From positions 2,575,220-2,639,219 of the forward strand of contig NZ_KI911562.1 of the NCBI RefSeq assembly GCF_000515315.1: a DNA stretch of 64,000 bases, read 5' to 3'. The first letter of the stretch is position 1, and each line of letters starts with the position of its first letter. The translations under genes were made by a program, and so were the position numbers. The DNA comes from Asinibacterium sp. OR53. Its GTDB lineage: Bacteria > Bacteroidota > Bacteroidia > Chitinophagales > Chitinophagaceae. The notes beneath the pieces were generated by a model, which saw nothing but the letters and a program-made list of their open reading frames with translations, was not told where the DNA came from and ran no database searches. Of the stretch, positions 8,651 to 17,058 are shown piece by piece.

Positions 8651-10219
8651 ATGACCCCAGTAATGGAGCCGGAAAACATATCGCAGACAAAAGTAGAAGC
8701 GCAGCAGAATAGTGCCAACCCTTTATTTCCTGTATTTCTTCAACTGAATAACCTGCGCCTAGTGGTAGTGGGCGGAGGGCCTGTTGCTTTGGAAAAGCTG
8801 ACGGCCGTGTTGAATAACTCACCGCTTACTAATATTACCCTGGTAGCAGATGCTGTGATCGATGATATTTATGTATTGCAGCAGCAACATGCCAATATTC
8901 GCATCGTACAAAAAGAATATGCTGCCGGCGACCTGGATAACGCAGAGGTAGTCATTGTAGCAGTGAACAATATCGAAACAGCTGCACGCATACGCGAAGA
9001 TGCCAAACAAAGAAGACTACTGGTGAATGTGGCCGATAAGCCTGAGCTCTGTGATTTTTATTTAAGCAGTGTGATGTCGAAGGGCAACCTGAAAGTGGCC
9101 ATTTCTACGAATGGGAAATCACCTACTATTGCTAAACGGGTAAAAGAATTATTGATAGAAGTGCTGCCAGATGAAATTGACGATGTGTTGCAGAATATGC
9201 ACATCATACGTGATCAGTTGAAAGGCGATTTTGCCGATAAGGTGAATACACTGAATGACCTGACCCGTGTGCTGGCAGCGAAGAAAATAGATTTGCAGGA
9301 GATCAAAACACCCAGAGAAAAAACAGGACAGAAGATAGTGAAGTGGAGCCTGTTTGCATTCGTATTCATGATCATCGGCTCTGCGATCGTTTCTTATTTT
9401 CCTTTGCCCGGCATGGTGGATGCCATCAAAACCATACCGCAACATATTGATACCAGGATGATCCTGATGATGATGTTAACGGGGTTCCTTGCGCAGATGG
9501 CCGATGGTTCTCTGGGTATGGGATATGGAACCATTTCAACAGTATTCCTGCTGGCAGTAGGAGTGCCGCCTGCCATTGTGAGTAGCCGCGTGCATTCGGC
9601 GCGTGTGTTTTCCAGTGGCGTATCCGGATACAGTCACCATCGTTTTGGCAACATCAATAAAAAATTATTCAAAACACTGGTAATACCGGGCATACTGGGT
9701 GCAGTAACCGGCGCATCGCTGGCTTGTTTCTTCAGTAAATCTCATCCGCAAGTAGCATTGTGGGTGCGGTTTTTACTGACATTCTATACTGCTTACCTCG
9801 GATATTATATCATTCGCAAAGCGTTTGTTAAAAAGAAATCATTGAACAAAGTGAAAAGGGCAGGCTGGCTCGCTTCCGTGGGTGGTTTCATGGATGCTTT
9901 TGCCGGTGGTGGATGGGGCGCATTGGTAACCAGCACACTGATTGCCAAAAGAAAAGATGCACGTTATGTGATCGGTTCTGTTTGTCTGGCAGAATTCTTT
10001 GTAGTGCTCGCAAGCGCTATCACATTTTTCATTTTGCTGGAAAACCTGCCTATAGGCGAGATCATAGGATTGATTGTAGGGGGCATGATCGCTGCGCCTA
10101 TTGCAGCAAGACTGGTAGGCAAGTTGCCCTTGAAAACCATGTACATTACTATTGGAGGCTTTGTAGTACTTACCAGTATTTACACGTTGTGGAATGTAAT
10201 CCACAAAATTTGGATCTAA
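8651..10219 (+). CDS. Fusion: siroheme synthase (precorrin-2 dehydrogenase) domain + TauE/SafE permease
   Basis: 522 aa in two parts. Residues about 25-215 are a Met8/CysG N-terminal domain: the Rossmann motif LVVVGGGPVALEKL near 37-50, then VNVADKPELCDFYLSSV and ISTNGKSPTIAKRVKE, matching precorrin-2 dehydrogenase/sirohydrochlorin ferrochelatase, which makes siroheme for sulfite and nitrite reductases. After a linker and one helix near residue 235, residues about 265-520 are an eight-helix-like TSUP (TauE/SafE) permease for small sulfur-containing anions. Neither part looks truncated. The fusion links cofactor synthesis with anion transport, and the palindromic operator upstream implies regulation. 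No sulfite reductase gene lies in the window. Confidence 0.88.
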   Translation: MTPVMEPENISQTKVEAQQNSANPLFPVFLQLNNLRLVVVGGGPVALEKLTAVLNNSPLTNITLVADAVIDDIYVLQQQHANIRIVQKEYAAGDLDNAEVVIVAVNNIETAARIREDAKQRRLLVNVADKPELCDFYLSSVMSKGNLKVAISTNGKSPTIAKRVKELLIEVLPDEIDDVLQNMHIIRDQLKGDFADKVNTLNDLTRVLAAKKIDLQEIKTPREKTGQKIVKWSLFAFVFMIIGSAIVSYFPLPGMVDAIKTIPQHIDTRMILMMMLTGFLAQMADGSLGMGYGTISTVFLLAVGVPPAIVSSRVHSARVFSSGVSGYSHHRFGNINKKLFKTLVIPGILGAVTGASLACFFSKSHPQVALWVRFLLTFYTAYLGYYIIRKAFVKKKSLNKVKRAGWLASVGGFMDAFAGGGWGALVTSTLIAKRKDARYVIGSVCLAEFFVVLASAITFFILLENLPIGEIIGLIVGGMIAAPIAARLVGKLPLKTMYITIGGFVVLTSIYTLWNVIHKIWI

Positions 10220-10332
10220 CTGTCAGCATTGAGATCACTATTAACTTATCATTAATTGTCCGCAGGATAACGCATTGATACCGCGAAAGCTTTCAATTTT
10301 GCAGGAGATATTTTTCCGGTAAACATTTAGGG

Positions 10333-10845
10333 ATGCATGTTATTGTCGCCTTGAAAAAAGGCAACCATGATATATTTATTTCGGTTTTAAAATCGCGACA
10401 TACCCATGTATTTCGCTTTTTCTATAAAAAAACGGGCGATGTTGAAGCAGCCAAAGAACTTACTCAACAATGCTTTATAAGGCTGTGGGAATACCGGCAA
10501 TCATTATCTGAATCTTATACATTCGAGAGACAACTTTTTGCCATCGCTAAGAGTGTTTTATCCAACTACCTCAAAAAGGAAAAAACATTTTCCGATTTCA
10601 AAATAAGGTTTACTGCAAAACAGGATGAAGAAACGCCGGCTGACCATTATTTTGAACAACAGGATTTCATCCATACTGCATTTGAGCAGCTCACTCCTAT
10701 ACAACGTCAAATACTCAATCTGAAGTTTGTTGACGGCCTTACCAATAAAGAGATCTCGCATCAATTGTCATTGTCTATCAAGACGGTAGAATGGCATATC
10801 AGCAATGCTTATGGCTATTTGCGCAAGCTGGTGCACAGCATTTAG
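10333..10845 (+). CDS. ECF-type RNA polymerase sigma factor
   Basis: 170 aa. Region 2 covers residues about 20-60 (FRFFYKKTGDVEAAKELTQ and CFIRLWEYR). Region 4 covers about 115-165 (LTPIQRQILNLKFVDGLT, then NKEISHQLSLSIKTVEWHIS, a helix-turn-helix). There is no region 1 or 3, as is usual for ECF factors. It is followed after 73 bp by a FecR anti-sigma gene and a SusC/SusD pair, the standard Bacteroidota trans-envelope signalling arrangement, in which TonB-dependent receptor occupancy releases the sigma factor. It probably transcribes its own locus. Confidence 0.93.
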   Translation: MHVIVALKKGNHDIFISVLKSRHTHVFRFFYKKTGDVEAAKELTQQCFIRLWEYRQSLSESYTFERQLFAIAKSVLSNYLKKEKTFSDFKIRFTAKQDEETPADHYFEQQDFIHTAFEQLTPIQRQILNLKFVDGLTNKEISHQLSLSIKTVEWHISNAYGYLRKLVHSI

Positions 10846-10918
10846 TTGCCAATATTAATAAATTATTAAGGCCAGGGGTAAAGAACCACCAGGAGAGTAT
10901 TAATTATACCTGCAGATT

Positions 10919-11956
10919 ATGAAGCGAATAAATGAAATCAGTAAAACGCATTTATCAAAAGATCCGGAATTGTTTAAAGAATTTCTGAAAATAGAAGAAG
11001 GTGATGAGTTATGGGAAGAGTGGAAAAATGAGGACGCAAGTGTAATTTCCTTAGACGAATCCATGTCAGAACAGATTATTCAGACTGTAACTGAGCATAC
11101 GCGCAGGCCTAAAGTGATGTATATGGGCTTTAAGCTTTTAGCTGCGGCATGTATAGCTGCATTGGTTGTAGCCGGGGTATTTTATTTTTCTTTTTCTGAT
11201 GAGAACGGAAGGCAAACGCAACTGGCCATTGTAAAGCAAAAAGATGTTCAAACTGTAAAAAAGGAAAACCGCGGAGAGATAGATATGCAATTGATATTAC
11301 CCGATCATTCAATTGTGTTGTTGCATCCCAAATCTTCTGTTTCTTATGATGCAGTATGTTTTAAAAATACTGATACAGCTGTGCGGGGTATTTTTTTAAC
11401 GGGATCTGCTTTTTTCAAAGTAGCTAAAAATCCCCGGAAACCCTTTACTGTGTACTCGGGAGGCTTGTCTACCGTGGCGTTGGGTACCGAGTTCGATGTA
11501 GTGAAACATGATGAAAATACCACCATTAAGCTGTATGAAGGTAAAGTGCTGGTAAGTGTATTGAAGCCCCATAAAGGTTGGGCAAAAGGGGTTGTTTTGG
11601 TTCCCGGACAAATGGTGTCGCTAAGTGATGGTGTTCCGAAAAAAATAAATGATGCTGTATTGCCGGCAAAAGCAAAAGACAGTATTTCAACAAAGAGGAA
11701 ACTGAACATTAAGATAGAGCCTCCAACTCAATTATTGCCGCTTCAATGCGATAATATGCCGCTTGAAGATGTGCTGAAAACGCTGGAGCAGTATTATAAA
11801 GTGAGTATCATCTACGATAAGGAGCTGTTGAAGGATAAATATTTCAGTGGAGAAGTCCTGCCGGACAAATCTCCTGACGCAATGCTCAACATTATTTGCA
11901 ACATGCAGCATTTGATAGCTGAAAAGAGCGATTCAGGGTATTTGATCCATCAATAG
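10919..11956 (+). CDS. FecR family anti-sigma factor
   Basis: 345 aa. A cytoplasmic N-terminal part of about 65 residues precedes one membrane helix (residues about 70-90, KLLAAACIAALVVAGVFYF). The periplasmic FecR domain includes LPDHSIVLLHPKSSVSYD and LTGSAFFKVAKNPRKPFTV, followed by VALGTEFDV. The C-terminus (residues about 275-345, LQCDNMPLEDVLKTLEQYYK onwards) is the DUF4974/secretin-like domain that contacts the SusC N-terminus. It should hold the ECF factor inactive until the receptor signals. Confidence 0.93.
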   Translation: MKRINEISKTHLSKDPELFKEFLKIEEGDELWEEWKNEDASVISLDESMSEQIIQTVTEHTRRPKVMYMGFKLLAAACIAALVVAGVFYFSFSDENGRQTQLAIVKQKDVQTVKKENRGEIDMQLILPDHSIVLLHPKSSVSYDAVCFKNTDTAVRGIFLTGSAFFKVAKNPRKPFTVYSGGLSTVALGTEFDVVKHDENTTIKLYEGKVLVSVLKPHKGWAKGVVLVPGQMVSLSDGVPKKINDAVLPAKAKDSISTKRKLNIKIEPPTQLLPLQCDNMPLEDVLKTLEQYYKVSIIYDKELLKDKYFSGEVLPDKSPDAMLNIICNMQHLIAEKSDSGYLIHQ

Positions 11957-12010
11957 GTTGCTACATACGGATACACGAAAAGTAATTTTTTATCATTTCA
12001 AAATTTTAAA

Positions 12011-15000
12011 GTGAAACAACTACGGAATTCGCAAAGGATGTTATGCGTACTGCTTATTACTTTATTTTTTTGTGCAAAGGGTATCGCACAATCAATTACC
12101 GGAACGGTTGTAAATGACTCCGGCAATGTAATCAGCAATGCATCGATCAAAATCATTGGTAAGAAGAATAAGAAAGTATGGAACGCCGTATCGGATGAAG
12201 AGGGACGGTTTTCTTTTACTGATCTGCAAAAAGGAGAAGACGCTTATGTCGTTGAAGTTACGCATATAGGATACATGCTGTGGAAGCTTGAAAATTATAA
12301 GACAAAGAGCAAGGGCGATAACCTGCTCTTGATACGGCTTACCCAAAAAGAAAACGACCTGGAACAGGTGGTAGTTGTTGGATATGGTACACAGAAAAAG
12401 GTTGACCTTACAGGAGCCGTTTCCCAGGTGGGCAGTGAAGTTTTCGATAACAAGCCAATGCCTAATGTGGCCAGGGGGTTGGAAGGTGTTGTTCCTAATT
12501 TAAACATTGTAATGACCGATGGTAAACCCATTCGGTCTCCCAACTATAATGTAAGGGGTACTACATCGATAGGGCAGGGTGGTAGTGCGCTTGTGTTGAT
12601 AGACGGTGTGCCTGGTGACCCTGGTTTGCTGAACCCCAATGATATCGAAAGCGTAACCGTTTTGAAAGATGCGGCTTCAGCAGCCATCTACGGTGCACGT
12701 GGTTCGTACGGCGTAGTATTGTTTACAACCAAAAAGCCTAAGAAAGGAAAGACGCAGATTAATTTTGGCGCCAATTATACGATCAATAAAAGAACGGTTA
12801 CACCGCAGGTAGTTACTGATGGATATGAATGGACAAAAAATTTCGTAGATGCCTACAGTGCATGGTACGATTACCTCACACCGCCTACCACCATCAACAG
12901 CATCATTCCGTATACACCCGATATCATGGATTCTTTAAAGATGCGGCATGATAACCCGTCGCTGCCGAAAGTATCAGTAGATCCTGCTACAGGAAAATAC
13001 CTGTATTTCGGAAGTACAGATTGGTACCATGAGCTGTATTCAAATAATACGCCTGCACAGGAATACGCATTAAGTGTTTCGGGAAGCAACGATAAAGCAG
13101 ATTTCCTGATATCAGGCAGGTACTATAACCAGGGAGGTATTTTCCGGTATAACCCGGATGATTTTAAAAGATACAATCTTCGGTTGAAAGGTGGTATTCA
13201 ACTTGCTCCATGGTTTACATTAAGCGACAACCTCGATTTCAATACTTACAACTATTTCTACCCGGTTGTAAACGGAGGATCACCTATATGGCGATATATA
13301 GACGTAGCCAGTGCGCCCCTGGGAACCATGTTCAACCCGGACGGAACACTTACTCCGTCATCTTACCTGGGTGTTGGAGATTTGTATACAGGCAACAACA
13401 CGCAAGTAACCAAGCAGGTTTATATTCGTAATACAACATCTTTTACAGGAAACATTATCAGGAAAATGCTGAACATAAAAGGTGATTTTACGTATGCTTA
13501 TACCAATAACCAGCTAACGGGCAAATATTATCCTGTTACCTACAGCTCCGGCCCTGGTATTAAAGGTTCCAACAACAATAATTACCTTCAGCAAACCACC
13601 GGCGTTACAAAATATTACGCGGCCAACCTGTATGGACAATTCGATAAAAAGTTCGGATCGCATGCAATTACCTTATTGGCTGGTACCAATATTGAAGACC
13701 AGCGCTTCGAAGCCACTTCTGTTCGCAGAGATGGTTTATTAGATCCTTCATTGCCGGATTTCAATTTGTTAAACGGACAAAACTACATTGTTACCGGCGG
13801 TGGTAACGAATGGGCGATAGCCGGGTTCTTTTTCAGAGGCAATTACAATTACAAAGAAAAATACCTGGTAGAATTCAATGGACGTTACGACGGCTCGTCT
13901 AAATTTCCTTATTATTCCCGCTTTGGCCTATTCCCATCGGTTTCTGCCGGATGGGTTCTTTCCAAAGAATCCTTTATGAATTTCACAAAAGGCTTTTTGG
14001 ATAACCTGAAAATCAGGGGTTCGTTTGGTAGTTTGGGTAACGGGCAGTTGAGCAACCCTTACCAGTATATTCCCTCCATGTCTGTTAGTCAAAATACTTC
14101 CATTGCAATTAACGGCGCATTCCCTACCTATACCAGTCAGCCCGCGGTGTTGCCCAAGGGACTTACCTGGGAAACAGCATCTACCTATGATGGTGGCATA
14201 GATATGAGTTTGTTCCGTAACAGGCTTACAGCTTCCTTCGATTATTACCAACGTTATACGCGAAACATGTTTACCGTAAGCAAGCCTTTGCCTGCTGTGT
14301 TTGGAGCGGGTGTGCCTTTTGGTAACTACGCAGATCTTAAAACAACAGGGTGGGACCTGACAATTAATTGGCGCGATAAAATCAACAACAATTTAAGCTA
14401 TAGCATTGGATTAGTATTGTCGGATAGCAAGGCCTTTATTACCAAGTACAACAACCCCAACAATGTGCTTCCCTATAATACTACTACTTATTATGCCGGC
14501 GAAAGATTGGGAGAAATATGGGGCATGGTCACAGACGGATTTTTTACACAGGCAGACCTGAACGGTAAGCATAACGACCAATCGTATATTGTTGTATCCA
14601 ACTCCAATGTGCTGATGCCCGGTGATATTAAATTCAAAGACCTGAACGGAGATGGTAAAATCAACATTGGCCAGGGCACATTGGCCGATCATGGCGACCT
14701 GAAAGTGATCGGTAACACGCAGCCCCGGTATAGTTTCGGCATCAACACCAATTTAACCTGGAAGTCGCTTTCGTTGAGCGCGTTTTTCCAGGGTATTGGT
14801 CACCAGGACTGGTGGCCCGGAACAGAAGCCGCTTATTTCTGGGGGCAGTATAACCGCCCTTACGAATCCGTTCCCATCGATATGATGAAGAACGTATGGA
14901 GCGAAAGCAATCCCAATGCTTATTTTCCCCGCTACAGAGGTTATGTGGCATTGCAGGGAACGAGGGAATTGGTGATTCCACAAACAGGGTACCTGCAAAA

Positions 15001-15256
15001 TGTAGCATACATCAGGTTAAAAAGCCTCAACCTTACCTGGACTATACCAGCTAAATGGGTTAAAGGTCTCAAAAGCGCCCAGGTGTTTTTTGCGGGACAG
15101 AATTTGTTCACCTATTCTCCCTTGTATAAACATACCAAGAGTTTCGACCCCGAAGTGGTGTATGGTGCTGATCCGGAAGTATCATCCGGCGCTGGCAACG
15201 GATATGATTATCCTATGTTGAAGTCTTATACGTTCGGTGTTAACATCAATTTATAA
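12011..15256 (+). CDS. SusC/RagA-type TonB-dependent outer-membrane transporter
   Basis: 1081 aa. Domains in order: signal peptide (residues about 10-27, ending AKGIAQ), a carboxypeptidase-regulatory-like domain (about 28-105), a TonB-box-like VVVVGYGTQKKVDLTGA, the plug domain (to about 235), and a long barrel ending in NINL. This is the SusC pattern. Energised by TonB, it should import the ligand delivered by the SusD lipoprotein at 15295. The start given is GTG 12011; ATG 12038 is an alternative that still leaves a signal peptide. The substrate cannot be told from sequence; the phosphoesterase gene downstream is the only clue. Confidence 0.95.
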   Translation: MKQLRNSQRMLCVLLITLFFCAKGIAQSITGTVVNDSGNVISNASIKIIGKKNKKVWNAVSDEEGRFSFTDLQKGEDAYVVEVTHIGYMLWKLENYKTKSKGDNLLLIRLTQKENDLEQVVVVGYGTQKKVDLTGAVSQVGSEVFDNKPMPNVARGLEGVVPNLNIVMTDGKPIRSPNYNVRGTTSIGQGGSALVLIDGVPGDPGLLNPNDIESVTVLKDAASAAIYGARGSYGVVLFTTKKPKKGKTQINFGANYTINKRTVTPQVVTDGYEWTKNFVDAYSAWYDYLTPPTTINSIIPYTPDIMDSLKMRHDNPSLPKVSVDPATGKYLYFGSTDWYHELYSNNTPAQEYALSVSGSNDKADFLISGRYYNQGGIFRYNPDDFKRYNLRLKGGIQLAPWFTLSDNLDFNTYNYFYPVVNGGSPIWRYIDVASAPLGTMFNPDGTLTPSSYLGVGDLYTGNNTQVTKQVYIRNTTSFTGNIIRKMLNIKGDFTYAYTNNQLTGKYYPVTYSSGPGIKGSNNNNYLQQTTGVTKYYAANLYGQFDKKFGSHAITLLAGTNIEDQRFEATSVRRDGLLDPSLPDFNLLNGQNYIVTGGGNEWAIAGFFFRGNYNYKEKYLVEFNGRYDGSSKFPYYSRFGLFPSVSAGWVLSKESFMNFTKGFLDNLKIRGSFGSLGNGQLSNPYQYIPSMSVSQNTSIAINGAFPTYTSQPAVLPKGLTWETASTYDGGIDMSLFRNRLTASFDYYQRYTRNMFTVSKPLPAVFGAGVPFGNYADLKTTGWDLTINWRDKINNNLSYSIGLVLSDSKAFITKYNNPNNVLPYNTTTYYAGERLGEIWGMVTDGFFTQADLNGKHNDQSYIVVSNSNVLMPGDIKFKDLNGDGKINIGQGTLADHGDLKVIGNTQPRYSFGINTNLTWKSLSLSAFFQGIGHQDWWPGTEAAYFWGQYNRPYESVPIDMMKNVWSESNPNAYFPRYRGYVALQGTRELVIPQTGYLQNVAYIRLKSLNLTWTIPAKWVKGLKSAQVFFAGQNLFTYSPLYKHTKSFDPEVVYGADPEVSSGAGNGYDYPMLKSYTFGVNINL

Positions 15257-15294
15257 ATGCAGGCAGGTTCATCAAACAATTAAAAGTGTAGAAA

Positions 15295-17040
15295 ATGAAA
15301 AAATTAATTTGGATAGCAATCATTATTTCATCATTGCAAGGATGCACCAAATTCCTGGACAAGCAACCGTTTGCAAGCATTACGCCTGATAAAGTTTTTT
15401 CCAATGCAAGTGATATGGCGTTGTATGTGAATTCGCTTTACATCAACCAGATACCCACCGGAAACGATATAGCGCAGGGAGACGGCAATACTGATTATAT
15501 CAGCAGTAACAATATCCCATCCATGATGCAGGCTTCCACCACGCCCGATAATATTGGGGGCTGGTCGTGGACTACATTGAGGAATATCAACTATTTCCTT
15601 GATAATGCTGCCGGGTCTACCATTGATAATACTGTCAAAAGCAATTATATCGGTATAGCGCGTTTTTTCAGGGCATGGTTCTACTATGGAATGGTAAAGA
15701 CTTATGGAGATGTGCCCTGGTATAGCCATGCGATGGATCCTGCTGACTCGGCATTGTATAAACCAAGGGATTCCCGGGTGTTGGTAATGGATTCTGTTGT
15801 TGCCGATCTGGACTATGCTATTGCGAATATTACGCTTACAAAAGACAATGGCTGCTCCAACATTACCAAAATGACGGCACTGGCGCTGAAAGCACGCGTA
15901 TGTTTGTTTGAAGGCACTTTCAGGAAATACCATACAGAGCTGAATCTTACTGCTACAGCAAACGATTATCTGAATGCCGCAGTTGCAGCCGCTACACAGA
16001 TCATGAGTGCTAAACAATATTCACTGCATAATACCAATTCGCCATACAGCGATTACCGTTCTTTGTTCACCACAGAAACGCCTTTTTTCGATGAAATTAT
16101 ATTGGCAAGGATATACAACAATTCATTGAAGTTGTGGAATAACTTAAATGCTATTTTTTACAGCACTACACTTTCCGGCAGGTATAGTCCTACTAAACAG
16201 TTCATCGATACATATCTTAACCTGGACGGTTCCCGTTTTACCGATCAGCCCATGTTCGATACCATCTTCTTTGTGAATGAAATGAAGAACAGGGATCCGC
16301 GCTTGCAACAAACTGTTCGATGCAACGGCTACAAATACAGCGATGGCACTTCCGCTCCTCCCGATTATGCTTATACGTTCACCGGATACCAGATCATGAA
16401 ATATTCGATCGACAATAAGTTGGCCAATACCAGCACCATCAATAATAATTCCATTCCTATTTTCAGGTATGCAGAAGTGTTGTTGAATTATGCGGAAGCA
16501 AAGGCTGAACTGGGACAATTTACGGCAACTGATTGGAACAATACCATCAAGCTGATACGCCAGCGTGCAGGCATACAAAATAGCAATTATCCAACTGTTA
16601 TAGATAGTTATCTTCAAACCACTTATTTCCCGGATATAGCAGACGCTGCTTTGCTGGAAATCCGCAGGGAGCGTGGTACGGAACTGTTTTGTGAAGGCCT
16701 GCGATTTGACGATATTCGTCGTTGGAAAGAAGGCCCCATGATGTCTTTGCCTTACCTGGGTGTGTATGTGCCGCAGTTGAATAAACCCTATGCCATGAAT
16801 GGAGATGGAGTGCTGAATGTGTCTTTTGTAACAGCGGCGCCGTCTTCAAAACAGCCTGGGGTTGTGTATGATCTTGTTGCCGGAAGCACTATTTCGCTGA
16901 CCAATGGTTCTAGTGGCAATATCCATTGGTTGTATAATATGGATAGCCAGCGGAAATGGAATGATAAATACTATTATCAGCCCATTCCTACATCACAGAT
17001 CGTGTTAAACCCGGCCCTCACACAGAGCCCGGGATGGTAA
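15295..17040 (+). CDS. SusD/RagB-type surface glycan- or nutrient-binding lipoprotein
   Basis: 581 aa. The signal peptide ends in a lipobox with SSLQGC; the Cys is near residue 17. SusD hallmarks follow: KFLDKQPF, the TPR-like helical core with ARFFRAWFYYGMVKTYGDVP near 120-140, ALALKARV, and the C-terminal IRRERGTELFCEGLRFDDIR with the conserved RRW near residue 480. It sits on the cell surface as a lid on its SusC partner, which is directly upstream. Binding specificity is unknown. Confidence 0.95.
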   Translation: MKKLIWIAIIISSLQGCTKFLDKQPFASITPDKVFSNASDMALYVNSLYINQIPTGNDIAQGDGNTDYISSNNIPSMMQASTTPDNIGGWSWTTLRNINYFLDNAAGSTIDNTVKSNYIGIARFFRAWFYYGMVKTYGDVPWYSHAMDPADSALYKPRDSRVLVMDSVVADLDYAIANITLTKDNGCSNITKMTALALKARVCLFEGTFRKYHTELNLTATANDYLNAAVAAATQIMSAKQYSLHNTNSPYSDYRSLFTTETPFFDEIILARIYNNSLKLWNNLNAIFYSTTLSGRYSPTKQFIDTYLNLDGSRFTDQPMFDTIFFVNEMKNRDPRLQQTVRCNGYKYSDGTSAPPDYAYTFTGYQIMKYSIDNKLANTSTINNNSIPIFRYAEVLLNYAEAKAELGQFTATDWNNTIKLIRQRAGIQNSNYPTVIDSYLQTTYFPDIADAALLEIRRERGTELFCEGLRFDDIRRWKEGPMMSLPYLGVYVPQLNKPYAMNGDGVLNVSFVTAAPSSKQPGVVYDLVAGSTISLTNGSSGNIHWLYNMDSQRKWNDKYYYQPIPTSQIVLNPALTQSPGW

Positions 17041-17058
17041 GAAACAAATAATTTTATT

